NCBI GenBank assembly: GCA_947446645.1
Contig: CANFHA010000001.1
Span: 1-64,000, forward strand
DNA length: 64,000 nt
From: Chitinophagaceae bacterium
GTDB taxonomy: Bacteria > Bacteroidota > Bacteroidia > Chitinophagales > Chitinophagaceae
Direction: 5' to 3'
Part shown: one piece after another, positions 18,922-28,214 of the stretch
Layout of the letters: the number at the start of each line of letters is the position of its first letter
How positions within the stretch are numbered: position 1 is the first letter of the stretch
Program-made: the position numbers and the translations under genes
Notes under the pieces: model-generated
What the model saw: only the letters and a program-made list of their open reading frames with translations
What the model was told of the DNA's origin: nothing
Database searches by the model: none

Positions 18922-20007
18922 ATGAAGAACACACCATTTACAGAAAGACACTTAGCCCTTGGCGCTAAAATGGCAGGATTTGCCGGATACAATATGCCTA
19001 TTTCGTATACGGGCATCAATGAGGAGCACCATTGTGTGCGCACCAATGCCGGTGTTTTCGACGTAAGCCACATGGGCGAGTTCATACTGAACGGGCCGGA
19101 TGCGCTGGACCTGATACAGCGTGTAACTACCAACGATGCTGCGAAGCTCACCAACGGACAGGCGCAGTATTCCTGCCTGCCAAACGAGCACGGCGGCATA
19201 GTGGACGACCTGCTGGTTTACTGCGTGGAGCAGAATAAGGCCTACATGTTGGTAGTAAATGCATCAAACATAGAAAAAGACTGGAACTGGATCAGCAAAC
19301 ACAATACCAAAGGTGTGGAAATGCACAACATTTCTGAAAAAACAGGATTGTTGGCAGTACAAGGCCCAAAAGCCACAGGCTACATGCAGCAGCTTACTGA
19401 AATGGATCTAACCGGGCTGAAATACTATACGTTCGTGAAGGGCAAATTTGCCGGTGTGGACAATGTACTGGTAAGCGCAACGGGCTATACCGGTGCCGGT
19501 GGTGTGGAAATATATTTTGAGGATAAAGACGGCAATGCCGATAAGATATGGGACGAGATCTTCCGCATAGGTATGCAGCATGGCATGAAACCGATAGGCC
19601 TGGCAGCACGCGATACACTGCGCCTGGAAATGGGTTTCTGCCTCTACGGCAATGATATAGATGACAACACAAGCCCTATGGAGGCAGGCCTGGGATGGAT
19701 AACAAAATTCACCAAAGACTTTACATCAAGGGCCGTATTTGAAGATCAGAAGAAAAACGGTGTAAAACGTAAACTGGTGGGGCTGGAAATGATAGACAAG
19801 GGCATTCCGCGCCACGGTTACACTATCCAGAATGCAGAGGGAACAGAAATCGGAGTTATCACATCCGGCACACAGTCGCCGAGCCTGGGCAAGCCTATAG
19901 GTATGGCCTATGTAGCCACTGAGCATGCCGCACATGGCAGCGACGTATTTATAATGATACGTGACAAGGCGGTGAAAGCACAGGTGGTAAAAATGCCATT
20001 CGCATAA
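18922..20007 (+). CDS. gcvT: glycine cleavage system T protein (aminomethyltransferase)
   Basis: A 361-aa GcvT from the ATG at 18922 ([20 protein letters not shown]); an upstream in-frame ATG at 18853 would add 23 atypical residues ahead of a promoter-like box. Family signatures: [17 protein letters not shown], the conserved [22 protein letters not shown] and [20 protein letters not shown], and a C-terminal barrel ([20 protein letters not shown]). It transfers the methylene group from the aminomethyl-H-protein to tetrahydrofolate, releasing ammonia. The gcvH and gcvP partners are not in the window, as is common in Bacteroidota. It ends just before a bidirectional terminator shared with the convergent gene. 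Confidence 0.95.
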   Translation: MKNTPFTERHLALGAKMAGFAGYNMPISYTGINEEHHCVRTNAGVFDVSHMGEFILNGPDALDLIQRVTTNDAAKLTNGQAQYSCLPNEHGGIVDDLLVYCVEQNKAYMLVVNASNIEKDWNWISKHNTKGVEMHNISEKTGLLAVQGPKATGYMQQLTEMDLTGLKYYTFVKGKFAGVDNVLVSATGYTGAGGVEIYFEDKDGNADKIWDEIFRIGMQHGMKPIGLAARDTLRLEMGFCLYGNDIDDNTSPMEAGLGWITKFTKDFTSRAVFEDQKKNGVKRKLVGLEMIDKGIPRHGYTIQNAEGTEIGVITSGTQSPSLGKPIGMAYVATEHAAHGSDVFIMIRDKAVKAQVVKMPFA

Positions 20008-20023
20008 ACAATAGAAACAAATG

Positions 20024-20060
20024 AAAAGGCCTTTCCAACGCACATTGGAGAGGCTTTTTT
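20024..20060. terminator. terminator between gcvT and convergent membrane-protein gene
   Basis: AAAAGGCCTTTCCAA pairs with TTGGAGAGGCTTTT (20024-20038 and 20045-20058) across a 6-nt loop, with G-T wobbles, and continues in T residues on the plus strand. It lies 16 bp after gcvT and overlaps the stop codon of the convergent gene, so it can serve both directions. Confidence 0.8.
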
Positions 20061-21438
20061 ATTTTAACACAGGTGCTATTGTGTAGCCGGTAACCGTATC
20101 TGTAAAAGCGAAATATCGCCGGTCTATACCACTGTACGGGAATCTGTCCCAATAGACCAGGAAGGCACTTCTTTCGTCGGTGGGCCACGGCAGGCGGGCG
20201 GGGTCTTCGTCTATAATAATGGATGCTGTCTTGTGCCGCTCTATCGATGATAGCAGCAGGCATTCATAAGCAGTGCCCCAGAGCATCTGCAGGGTATCCA
20301 CCTCTCCCGCCGTGGCTTTGGCTATCACTTTTTTATCAGCGTACTTGTCCAGGTATCTTCGTTCTATGCTGTGCCGCGCTACGTAGGTCGAGTGGGCAGT
20401 GTATATCCTTGCACAACCCGTGAGCATTATTATTGCCATTGCAGGCATTGCCAGCTTCCTCAATTCCAGCATCGGTAATAGCTCAAAAACAAATGGTACC
20501 GCCAGGAATACACTTAACGGCAGATACATGCTCTCAATATAAAAGACCGGTGTTGCAGCAGTAGCGTATGACACATTTACCAGCAGCAGGTAGCCCAAAA
20601 AAAACGTCAGGAAAATAAGCAGCTCCTTCCACCGCCTGGTCCTGCTGTAAAACAATACAACCGATAAAAATAGTACCGGCATCCAATAGTATGTAGAGCC
20701 ACACAATACCAGCAATCGCTTGTTTGAAAACAGCGTAAAATAATCAGGGAATAGCGTTATGAAATTTTTCATTCCGCTTAGCGAATTACGCTCATAGGGC
20801 GTATGGAAGAAAGTAGCTTTCACGGCCACTGCCATTATGAATATACCCGCTATAGTATAAATGAGGCGCTTGCTGGCAAATGCCCCACCCCGCCCGTAGA
20901 AATAAATAATACAATACACCAGCACGATCGCCGAGATGGGATGAAAAAACGCCAGCGTTACAAACCCAGCAAAAAGCAAGAGCAACCCTGGAGGATCCAG
21001 TGGATTTTTTCGCCGGCTGATAAATGCGAGCAACACCATTAATAACGCCAGGCTCTCGGGCAGCTGTGAGGTGATCCAGTAAAATGTGTGGGTGACAAAC
21101 AGGATATTGAGCAGCAGCACTACCAATGCAAAATCATATTGTTTCAGTACGCTGCCGCAAATAAAGTAGCAAAGAAAATAGTAGGCCATAAACCCCACCG
21201 AGTAGCTGCGGATAACCGCATCCAGCGGCAACCCGGCCTTCACGGCAAGTACAGGAAACAACTGGCTGCACACATCTCCAAACCGGTATACCTGGATACA
21301 AAAGGAATGGTCTTTAACGATGTGAAATAATGTAAATGCGGTATCAAGCAGAATGATCCGCTCCTTATAGAATAATACAGAAAGAACGAACATGAAAATG
21401 TACGCTCCAATACCCATAATATATAAACGTTTGTACAT
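20059..21438 (-). CDS. multi-pass membrane protein, possible GT-C fold, function unknown
   Basis: A 459-aa protein with about ten to twelve hydrophobic segments and a soluble C-terminal stretch of about 120 residues (after CARIYTAHSTYVA). The large first extracytoplasmic loop after the first helix and general layout resemble GT-C glycosyltransferases, but I see no convincing DxD or DE motif. It lies 54 bp downstream of another multi-pass protein on the same strand (21493-22821), so the two are likely one operon. Its stop codon overlaps the terminator at 20024-20060. Possible roles are glycan or lipid-linked sugar transfer, or an unrelated membrane function; confidence in the gene is high but the assignment is weak. 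Confidence 0.55.
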   Translation of the reverse strand: MYKRLYIMGIGAYIFMFVLSVLFYKERIILLDTAFTLFHIVKDHSFCIQVYRFGDVCSQLFPVLAVKAGLPLDAVIRSYSVGFMAYYFLCYFICGSVLKQYDFALVVLLLNILFVTHTFYWITSQLPESLALLMVLLAFISRRKNPLDPPGLLLLFAGFVTLAFFHPISAIVLVYCIIYFYGRGGAFASKRLIYTIAGIFIMAVAVKATFFHTPYERNSLSGMKNFITLFPDYFTLFSNKRLLVLCGSTYYWMPVLFLSVVLFYSRTRRWKELLIFLTFFLGYLLLVNVSYATAATPVFYIESMYLPLSVFLAVPFVFELLPMLELRKLAMPAMAIIMLTGCARIYTAHSTYVARHSIERRYLDKYADKKVIAKATAGEVDTLQMLWGTAYECLLLSSIERHKTASIIIDEDPARLPWPTDERSAFLVYWDRFPYSGIDRRYFAFTDTVTGYTIAPVLK

Positions 21439-21492
21439 AGTACGGTTTCCCGAGGTTGAATTATTACTCTGTTCTCCCCAAACAACTACAAA

Positions 21493-22821
21493 TCACTCAG
21501 GGTGCGTGGGCGGCAATCCAAATACCTTTCGTGTTACACCTATCCAGCTATCCCAGTTCCATTTCCATTCAGGTCCTTCAAACGGACGGCCATCCAGCAT
21601 ATACAGTTGCTGCAGCGCCACGCTATAGTAACAGAGTAGCACGATAACCGTGAAAGAAGCCACCTTTTTGTATAGACGTTGCTGATTTAAAATAGCCTCC
21701 ATTGTTACAGCTAATGGAAATGCAAGCAGGGGATAATAATCAATATAGCAGCGGTGTCCGAATGCTCCGCCAAAGGTCCAGGCCCACCAGCTGGCAAATA
21801 TGTAGGTGATAATGACAAGTGTTGATGCCGTACCCAAAAAGTTTGTTCTGGGATCTTTTCTTTTCTTTACCCACGCCCAAAACAAGAATAGCAGTATGGG
21901 CGAATAAAGTAACCAGCCATTTTCCGTATCAATGAGCACAAGCAATAGCTTTGGATTTTTCCAGTAAATAAAACCCTCCTCTTCATAGGAATATTTTATC
22001 CAGTGCCCTGTCATTGATTTCCAGTACAGCAGTTGCGGTATCCATACTATAGCAAAAAAGATACCGGCCAGAAACACCTGCCCTATGTGCTTTTTGATAA
22101 ACGCAATTCGCAGCTTTATATCATCCACAGTCACTACCCTGTATAGAATAAGGAATATTAACACAGCAATATTGGTAGGCCTTGAAAGTACGATCCACCC
22201 GCACAGTGTACCGAGCAGAATAGCTTTTCCCCTGCCGGGATTTTTATAATATGCATCCACAACTGAAATAGCCGCAGCAAAAAGGGTGAAATTGTAAACG
22301 TGCGACATACCTACATCAAGCGTGATGTAATCCAGGAAATTAGTTCCCGCAACAATCGATAATAACGTAAGCCAGGTAACGCTCCTGCTAAAATAATTTA
22401 GCAGTAACCTCTTTAGCAAATACAGCCCTACGGCACCCCAGAAGATACCGGCAAACAAAATACCGTAATTATAGGGAGCACTGTAGCCCGACGTATCTGC
22501 ATGCGCCAAATGCGCGTAAAGGTGAGCACCCAGGAAAAACGGAAGGTAGAAATATGCTGTACCGCAGGAGAATTTAGTGAATACTTCGCCCTTTTCATTT
22601 TGGCGGCGGCCTACGAAATCGTCTGCCGGTAACGCGTGAATATCTTTGTATATAAAAACCGCAGGCAGATAGGTGTAGTAGCCCCGCGGGTCTGAGCAGC
22701 AAAGTATGTTTGTCACCTTGTTGCCATAGTCGAAGCGGATGTAGCTGACTATGAAAAAAACAAGGGAAAGACCCAGCAGTATTCCGCTATCCACTAGTTT
22801 CTGTCGGGTGGTCAGGAGCAT
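21493..22821 (-). CDS. membrane glycosyltransferase-like protein (GT-C superfamily)
   Basis: About 442 aa from the ATG at 22821 (MLLTTRQKLVDSG, followed directly by the first helix). The ORF is open to 22968, but the extra 49 residues are Cys- and charge-rich and would overlap the pyrH upstream region, so I reject that start. After helix 1 a long extracytoplasmic loop holds CCSDPRGYYTYLPAVFIYKD, a place where GT-C enzymes carry catalytic acidic residues. Further on, ASWWAWTFGGAFGHRCYIDY is a motif often seen in Bacteroidota GT39-like proteins. About eleven membrane segments follow. A role in transferring a polyprenyl-linked sugar on the periplasmic side is inferred. It is co-directional with the gene at 20059-21438. 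Confidence 0.65.
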   Translation of the reverse strand: MLLTTRQKLVDSGILLGLSLVFFIVSYIRFDYGNKVTNILCCSDPRGYYTYLPAVFIYKDIHALPADDFVGRRQNEKGEVFTKFSCGTAYFYLPFFLGAHLYAHLAHADTSGYSAPYNYGILFAGIFWGAVGLYLLKRLLLNYFSRSVTWLTLLSIVAGTNFLDYITLDVGMSHVYNFTLFAAAISVVDAYYKNPGRGKAILLGTLCGWIVLSRPTNIAVLIFLILYRVVTVDDIKLRIAFIKKHIGQVFLAGIFFAIVWIPQLLYWKSMTGHWIKYSYEEEGFIYWKNPKLLLVLIDTENGWLLYSPILLFLFWAWVKKRKDPRTNFLGTASTLVIITYIFASWWAWTFGGAFGHRCYIDYYPLLAFPLAVTMEAILNQQRLYKKVASFTVIVLLCYYSVALQQLYMLDGRPFEGPEWKWNWDSWIGVTRKVFGLPPTHPE

Positions 22822-22983
22822 GGTTACTTGGTTAGTGGATTTTTCAGAACATCGCTCACACTTAGCTTTTGCAATGTGGCCAGGTAATATTGTCCGGCTA
22901 AATATAAAATATCTTTCAGTACAATACTCATGAAAACAGGCAAAGTTTTTCTTTCTTTGCACTATCACTCAATAACGCAAAAT

Positions 22984-23694
22984 ATGTTACCTAAGTATAG
23001 TCGTGTTCTTTTAAAGCTTTCCGGTGAATCTCTGATGGGTGATCGCACTTTTGGCATTGATCCTAAAATGCTGGAATCGTATGCCAAAGAGATAAAAATG
23101 ATCACTAACATCGGTGTACAGGTAGCAATTGTTATAGGGGGCGGCAACATATACAGGGGCATGAACGAGGCCGAAACAGGCATAGAGCGTGCGCAGGGCG
23201 ACTATATGGGTATGTTGGCTACCGTGATAAATGGCATGGCGCTGCAGGCTGCACTGGAAAAAGCCGGCGTAAGCACCCGCCTGCAGAGTGCTATAAAGAT
23301 GGAACAGGTTGCCGAACCTTATATACGCCGCAAAGCTATCCGCCACCTGGAAAAAGGCCGCGTTGTAATTTTTGGTGCCGGCACCGGCAATCCTTATTTC
23401 ACTACAGATACCGCAGGCTCGCTTAGGGCCATTGAAATAGACGCAGAAGTAATTTTGAAGGGAACCCGCGTAGATGGTATATACAGTGCTGACCCGGAGA
23501 AAGACGCGACAGCGGTGCGCTACGAAACACTTTCATTCACCGAAGTAATAGGCAAGAACCTGAAGGTAATGGATATGACCGCCTTCACACTCTGCCAGGA
23601 AAATAACCTCCCGATCATAGTGTTTGATATAAACACATCGGGCAACCTGCTGAAAGTGGTTACCGGCAAGTCTGTAGGAACGTTGGTCAATTAA
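22984..23694 (+). CDS. pyrH: UMP kinase
   Basis: A 236-aa PyrH of normal length, starting at the ATG at 22984 ([20 protein letters not shown]); the earlier in-frame ATG at 22930 would add 18 residues not seen in the family. Motifs: [10 protein letters not shown] (phosphate binding), [28 protein letters not shown] and [15 protein letters not shown], plus the [11 protein letters not shown] tail region. It phosphorylates UMP to UDP as a hexamer and is usually regulated by GTP and UTP. The TTTCTTTG sequence upstream (22952-22959) is a one-mismatch candidate for a -7 box. Downstream is a lipoprotein gene 100 bp away, probably its own unit. No frr or tsf is nearby. Confidence 0.95.
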   Translation: MLPKYSRVLLKLSGESLMGDRTFGIDPKMLESYAKEIKMITNIGVQVAIVIGGGNIYRGMNEAETGIERAQGDYMGMLATVINGMALQAALEKAGVSTRLQSAIKMEQVAEPYIRRKAIRHLEKGRVVIFGAGTGNPYFTTDTAGSLRAIEIDAEVILKGTRVDGIYSADPEKDATAVRYETLSFTEVIGKNLKVMDMTAFTLCQENNLPIIVFDINTSGNLLKVVTGKSVGTLVN

Positions 23695-23794
23695 ACCATG
23701 CTATCCTAAAATTAATGTTACGTTCACAATAACTTAATGGATTATGTAATGCGATACATGACCAATCTGTTGATCTTGTGCAAAAATCACACAC

Positions 23795-24787
23795 ATGAAC
23801 AAAGGTTATCTGTATCTCACTATGCTTGCCGTTGCTGCCGTTACCGGCTCGTGCAATAAGTCCACCTCTGCCCTCACTCCACAGGCTTCTGTCTCTACTC
23901 CCACCCACAACGCGGGTAGAATAACCGGAGCCACCGTACTTGCCGCACCTGTAGCTGAAGCTAAAATGTACAAACTGCTGCCTGGTTACAACAGCAGTGA
24001 CAACTTTGAAGCAAGCGGTGTATATTACCTTAGCGGGTATTTTTATATAGCCTGCGACAATATGCAGAAGATTGGAAAGATCAAGAGTACATTACCGATA
24101 AACAGTTCGTCCAACTCATTGCTGAGCACGGGCGCTCCCGGCTCCGGCAGCTCAAATTTTGAGGGTATTTCGTACGACAACAACGGCACAGCAAATTTTT
24201 TCACCGTTGAAGAATCTGCACAAAATGGATCCTCGTACCAGCCGCGCATATACGAATACGACGCCAGCATGAACTACCAGAGAAGGCAGTGGGCGAATAT
24301 CTATTTTTCTTCTTCAAACAGCAACAAGGCCGTTGAGGGAATTACCTGGGTATACCGTGGTGGCAACGATTACCTGCTGGCAATAACGGAAGGTACCGGA
24401 GCAATTACAGTGCTAAGGAAAACCAGCGGCGACTGGGTAGTGGATGCAACCATCACCCTCCCATCATCCGTTACCTTTACCGATTATGCCGACATCTGTG
24501 TTTACGGCAATAAAATAGCCATCCTTTCGCAGCAAGACTGCCAGTTCTGGATAGGCACACTAAGCAGCACTTCCTGGACCATAACCGGCGGTACGGCCTA
24601 TGAATTTCCTAAGGGCAGCAGCACGGGTGTAGTAGGTGCCGGCAGCAATGTGTTGTATGCCAATGTAGAGGGTATATCATTCATCAGCGCTACACAGGTG
24701 GTGGTGGTATCAGATAAGGCAGACAACAGCCAGCCAAGCTACCAGACCTATAAAGACCAGTCAGTAGCTATCTTCAATATTCCGTAA
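23795..24787 (+). CDS. secreted lipoprotein, beta-propeller-like, function unknown
   Basis: A 330-aa protein with a lipoprotein signal (MNKGYLYLTMLAVAAVTGSC, Cys20 as the lipid-anchored residue) followed by a Ser/Thr/Pro-rich linker. From about residue 60 the sequence has repeated beta-strand segments around FEASGVYYLSG, FEGISYD, AVEGITWVYRGGNDYL and NVEGISFISA. The recurrent (F/V)EGI(S/T) pattern is typical of SdiA-regulated/phytase-like beta-propellers, so a six- to seven-bladed propeller is plausible. The substrate is unknown. The gene is monocistronic, with a terminator 43 bp downstream. Confidence 0.7.
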   Translation: MNKGYLYLTMLAVAAVTGSCNKSTSALTPQASVSTPTHNAGRITGATVLAAPVAEAKMYKLLPGYNSSDNFEASGVYYLSGYFYIACDNMQKIGKIKSTLPINSSSNSLLSTGAPGSGSSNFEGISYDNNGTANFFTVEESAQNGSSYQPRIYEYDASMNYQRRQWANIYFSSSNSNKAVEGITWVYRGGNDYLLAITEGTGAITVLRKTSGDWVVDATITLPSSVTFTDYADICVYGNKIAILSQQDCQFWIGTLSSTSWTITGGTAYEFPKGSSTGVVGAGSNVLYANVEGISFISATQVVVVSDKADNSQPSYQTYKDQSVAIFNIP

Positions 24788-24829
24788 TCCCCTGCCCTTA
24801 ACTGGTAGTGAGGTTTTTACAAAATATTT

Positions 24830-24860
24830 AGCCGCATAATTTCTATGCGGCTATTTTTTA
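24830..24860 (+). terminator. intrinsic terminator after lipoprotein gene
   Basis: AGCCGCATA and TATGCGGCT (24830-24838/24844-24852) form a 9-bp perfect stem with a 5-nt loop, followed by ATTTTTTAT. Confidence 0.85.
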
Positions 24861-24936
24861 TGTTTATGAGTGACGTTGAAAAAATGCTGAATCGGAAAGT
24901 ATGTTCCCTACCAAGTCCCGGAACAAGGTCCCGCTA

Positions 24937-25458
24937 CTAACGGGAGGGAGGTGCAGGTTTCTTATACACAGGCACAGTAGAGCATGGCTCTCCGTACATA
25001 ATGGACTTAACCACGGGCCTGAGGTGGTGGGTAACAATCACATATGCCGCATCTGGTATAGGTGTATCCCCACAGCCTTTTATTACCACGCGCTTATCTG
25101 TGTATTCAGCAGTATCTATATTATTAATCCGCCCGGTAACAATTGCTTTCAGCATTTCCTCCTGTGTACCAAAATACACCGATGTCGCAAGCGGCTGCAG
25201 GTAAGAGGCCGCAAGCATGTATGCCCATACAGGTACTATGGCATCTACGCTGCACATTATCGCTACGTGCTTGCCACTATATTGCTGCCAGTCGTGCGTT
25301 TGTAAAGCCGCGCGGTAGTCCTTCTCTTTAAGTATCATTTCCCTGAAAAGAAAAGGTTTCAGGTCGAAAGTCATAAGGTCTTCAACTGCAGGAATGTATG
25401 GGGCAAGGTCCAGCGTTATAATACCGCTCTCAGCTACTTTATTAACTAGTGTTTCCAT
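24937..25458 (-). CDS. DUF2480 family protein
   Basis: A 173-aa protein with the features of the DUF2480 family, found mainly in Bacteroidota: start METLVNKVAESGIITLDL, the ALQTHDWQQYSGKHVAIMCS region, and IVPVWAYMLAASYLQP near residue 75. There is no signal peptide or membrane segment, so it is likely cytoplasmic. The family has no settled biochemical role. A TACCTTTG -7 box lies about 27 bp upstream. It is a single gene between a plus-strand lipoprotein (convergent) and a minus-strand lipoprotein. Confidence 0.75.
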   Translation of the reverse strand: METLVNKVAESGIITLDLAPYIPAVEDLMTFDLKPFLFREMILKEKDYRAALQTHDWQQYSGKHVAIMCSVDAIVPVWAYMLAASYLQPLATSVYFGTQEEMLKAIVTGRINNIDTAEYTDKRVVIKGCGDTPIPDAAYVIVTHHLRPVVKSIMYGEPCSTVPVYKKPAPPSR

Positions 25459-25484
25459 GAAATTCGCTGCTTTGTTTTACTATA

Positions 25485-25492
25485 CAAAGGTA
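25485..25492 (-). promoter_or_regulatory. -7 box for DUF2480 gene
   Basis: TACCTTTG on the minus strand, exact TAnnTTTG match, 27 bp before the start. No clear TTG -33 element. Confidence 0.45.
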
Positions 25493-25607
25493 CGGCAAAC
25501 GCCAATGACTGGCCTTATGCCACAATAGGCAGGAACAATAATGTATATGCAGAAAACGAAAATGCGAAGTACTGCTACTTCGCACATCTTATTACTTATC
25601 ACCAGAA

Positions 25608-26738
25608 CTAGAACTTTTCGTACTGCAGGTTGTAGGTCGTGGTTTTCGTATTAGCTACGCTATCCACCACTTTCACAGTCATCTGCGATACCATGCTCAG
25701 TGCATCTATACCATAAACCACTGAAGTATTGTAGCCGTGGTTAGATATTGTCTTTACCAGGTGGTTATTACGGTACAGGTTCACGCCATACTTGGTATAA
25801 GAGCCCAGCTGCAGGTAGTCACCTATCCTGTTTGCCATTGTGGTATAGAAGGTATACGTTTCCTGGCTGTAAATGTTATTGCCGGGAAACGCGCAATAAG
25901 CTGTGTCTTTGGTAGTATCTACCGCAAACGCTACCAATGGCCATTCTGAATAGCCGGTGATCTGCTGTGTTGTAGATGTCACATTGCCCTGCTGGGTGTA
26001 GTAGTAGTATGCATTGGGGTCAAGTGTGTAGTAGTAAGCAGTAGTACCGGTAAATGTAGGATAAACAACGTACTCCCGCATAGGATAAGTACCAATGTTC
26101 ATGCCATGTGGATAGGCTCCGCCTGGATAGTTCACTGTAAGTACACCATTGAATGTATAGTTAAGGAAATCGCCGTTATCAGAGTTGTAAATCCTTTCTT
26201 CAGAGATAGTAGTTGTGCCTACAATAGTGCTGGTACCTATTGCTTTGTCGTTATAGAACACTTCTGATTTCCTGTCCAGCAGCTGGCCATAGTACTCATA
26301 ATTCGTGCGGTGCCCTGGCTCGTAAGTATTTGTTATCAATCCTTGCGTATTCAGCAGGAAGGTGTCCGTTTCAAATGTTACGTGGTAAAAATTATTCAGC
26401 GGCACTGTCATGATGGACTTATATACCGTATCGTTTGAGTACCTGAAGGTTATTGTTTCACTCCTCTGAGAATTCGGATAGCGAAGATCATTGGAAGTAA
26501 AAAGTATCTGCGTGACGCGGTTATTCGCATCGTAGGTAAACGTATAGTTGTCATTGATCGTATCCGCAAACGCCATAGGTACTACCTGGTTGGTTTGGGT
26601 AGTAGCAGTATAGCTATGTATCCTCATATTATTGGGCGTGGGCGCGTTAGAGTGTATTATTTTCTTGCACGAACTGTATGAAAACACAGAAAGGGCTGCC
26701 AGCACAACAATAGTATACAGTAAAGATATTTTATTCAT
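25608..26738 (-). CDS. lipoprotein of unknown function
   Basis: A 376-aa protein with a lipoprotein signal (MNKISLLYTIVVLAALSVFS, then YSSC, Cys24 as anchor). The body has many Tyr/Thr-rich beta-strand segments such as DNYTFTYDANNRVTQILF, typical of DUF4595-like or YD-repeat-like Bacteroidota lipoproteins, but I cannot name a family with confidence. No catalytic motif is seen. It is probably an outer-membrane or periplasmic lipoprotein. It is monocistronic: a -7 box TATTTTTG lies at 26756-26763, just upstream of the start. Confidence 0.7.
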   Translation of the reverse strand: MNKISLLYTIVVLAALSVFSYSSCKKIIHSNAPTPNNMRIHSYTATTQTNQVVPMAFADTINDNYTFTYDANNRVTQILFTSNDLRYPNSQRSETITFRYSNDTVYKSIMTVPLNNFYHVTFETDTFLLNTQGLITNTYEPGHRTNYEYYGQLLDRKSEVFYNDKAIGTSTIVGTTTISEERIYNSDNGDFLNYTFNGVLTVNYPGGAYPHGMNIGTYPMREYVVYPTFTGTTAYYYTLDPNAYYYYTQQGNVTSTTQQITGYSEWPLVAFAVDTTKDTAYCAFPGNNIYSQETYTFYTTMANRIGDYLQLGSYTKYGVNLYRNNHLVKTISNHGYNTSVVYGIDALSMVSQMTVKVVDSVANTKTTTYNLQYEKF

Positions 26739-26755
26739 ACGGGTACAATATTAGC

Positions 26756-26763
26756 CAAAAATA
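26756..26763 (-). promoter_or_regulatory. -7 box for lipoprotein gene
   Basis: TATTTTTG on the minus strand fits TAnnTTTG and lies 17 bp before the lipoprotein start. Confidence 0.4.
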
Positions 26764-26843
26764 CTAAATACGCGGTAATAGTCAATACCGGCGCGAAATT
26801 AACTTAGCACAAACCACATGCCGGATATTCAAAATAATTGCCA

Positions 26844-28121
26844 TTAATTAATATTACCCAAAAAATCGATCAGCAGGCTGGCTACACCGTCTACATTGTT
26901 GAGCGTTACGGCATCTCCCTTGTCAAAGACATCATGGTAATATCCTTTTCCACCGTTTGAATAAAAGAAAAATGAGGGCACACCTGCTTCAGAAAAATAA
27001 TAATGGTCGCTGTTGGCAGCCTTACCCCTGCTCTTTATAATCGGGATATAATGATGGGCATCGTTTAGCTGGTTGAGCATTGTAAACTGGTGGGGATATT
27101 CTGTCGCGTTTACCACTGTCACTCCGTCTGTAGCATCGCCCATTATGTCTATGTTCGTCAGAAACTTTATTTTGCCAAGCGGCACTACGGGATGGGATAC
27201 ATAAAATGATGACCCCAGCAACCCTACTTCCTCACCGCTAAATGCTATAAAGAGTATGGAATAATGTTGCGGATGGGCAGCAAAATAAGACGCCAGGTAA
27301 ATGAGCATTGCTGTGCCGCTGGCATTATCGCTAGCTCCCGGAAACATAGCGGCATCGCCCATCATTCCCAGGTGATCAAAGTGCGCGGTGATCGCCACAA
27401 AGGTGTCTTTTACCTCGCCGGGTACGCAGGCTACTACGTTCTCACATTTTTGTTTCGGCTCAAAATGCGACAGCACATTCACCGCTGCCATTTTCATATG
27501 AGTGGGCAGCACCTCTTTTTTTACATAGAATACGGTGGCCGCAATAGTATCCTGCGCTACCTCCCAGGTCAACTTAGCTGTTTGCGGAATAATAAAAGCT
27601 CCCCTGGGCAACTGGCCTGCAAACTTGCGCGGGTTTTCGCTGAAAAATTTGCAGAAAGAATCCACATGTTCAAGACTGTACACATATTGCTCGTCAAAAG
27701 AATTAAGCGTTTTTCGCCATGCGGCCTTAGTTGTTATCTGCTGCAGGTCTATCACTTTTATTTTCTTGTCCGTGCTGCCGTAAGAAACACTGGATGCATC
27801 TATGAGATAGTCCGCTCCGGCCGTTAGCTCCTTTCCGTCTATATTAAGGGACATGATACCGGGAAACGTATTAATGCCGAATGAGTACCCCTGTATAAAG
27901 GTACCATCGGCAGTTACCGGCTTCAGTTTGTATTCTTTAAACCTTCTCTGGATAAAAACGGAGGCTTGCTCTACCCCATTTTGCACATAGCCCCGCCCAT
28001 GCATTGCCGACGAGGTAAGAATATCTATGTTGGTATGTATGGCATCCTTTACAGACTGTGCATTTGCACCAGCTCCTAAAAGCAACAGAAACCCCGACAA
28101 GCATCCCAAATATTTGATCAT
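26844..28121 (-). CDS. M28 family zinc metallopeptidase, secreted
   Basis: A 425-aa secreted aminopeptidase-like protein with a signal peptide (MIKYLGCLSGFLLLLGAGAN, then AQ). The metal ligands of the M28 fold are visible: His247 in ITAHFDHLG, Asp265 in PGASDNASG, the Glu pair 297-298 in AFSGEEVGLLG, the Asp in TNIDIMGD, and a later His in AANSDHYYF. It removes N-terminal residues or cleaves small peptides in the periplasm or outside the cell. The N-terminal 200 residues include an insert that may be a PA-like domain. It is monocistronic with its own -7 box. Confidence 0.9.
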   Translation of the reverse strand: MIKYLGCLSGFLLLLGAGANAQSVKDAIHTNIDILTSSAMHGRGYVQNGVEQASVFIQRRFKEYKLKPVTADGTFIQGYSFGINTFPGIMSLNIDGKELTAGADYLIDASSVSYGSTDKKIKVIDLQQITTKAAWRKTLNSFDEQYVYSLEHVDSFCKFFSENPRKFAGQLPRGAFIIPQTAKLTWEVAQDTIAATVFYVKKEVLPTHMKMAAVNVLSHFEPKQKCENVVACVPGEVKDTFVAITAHFDHLGMMGDAAMFPGASDNASGTAMLIYLASYFAAHPQHYSILFIAFSGEEVGLLGSSFYVSHPVVPLGKIKFLTNIDIMGDATDGVTVVNATEYPHQFTMLNQLNDAHHYIPIIKSRGKAANSDHYYFSEAGVPSFFFYSNGGKGYYHDVFDKGDAVTLNNVDGVASLLIDFLGNIN

Positions 28122-28137
28122 AAACCTTCCCTTGTTA

Positions 28138-28145
28138 CAAATCTA
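28138..28145 (-). promoter_or_regulatory. -7 box for M28 peptidase gene
   Basis: TAGATTTG on the minus strand, an exact TAnnTTTG match 16 bp before the start codon. The terminator of the next upstream gene ends 26 bp further away. Confidence 0.5.
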
Positions 28146-28170
28146 TGTAAAATCGACTACGCGAAATCAT

Positions 28171-28195
28171 AAAAAAAGCCGGTGTTTCCACCGGC
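28171..28195 (-). terminator. intrinsic terminator after FG-GAP pseudogene
   Basis: GCCGGTG/CACCGGC stem (28178-28184/28189-28195) with a TTTC-type loop and seven T on the minus strand. The same hairpin arms appear after the stalk gene at 39763-39786. Confidence 0.85.
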
Positions 28196-28214
28196 CTGAA
28201 GTGCGTTGTACCTT

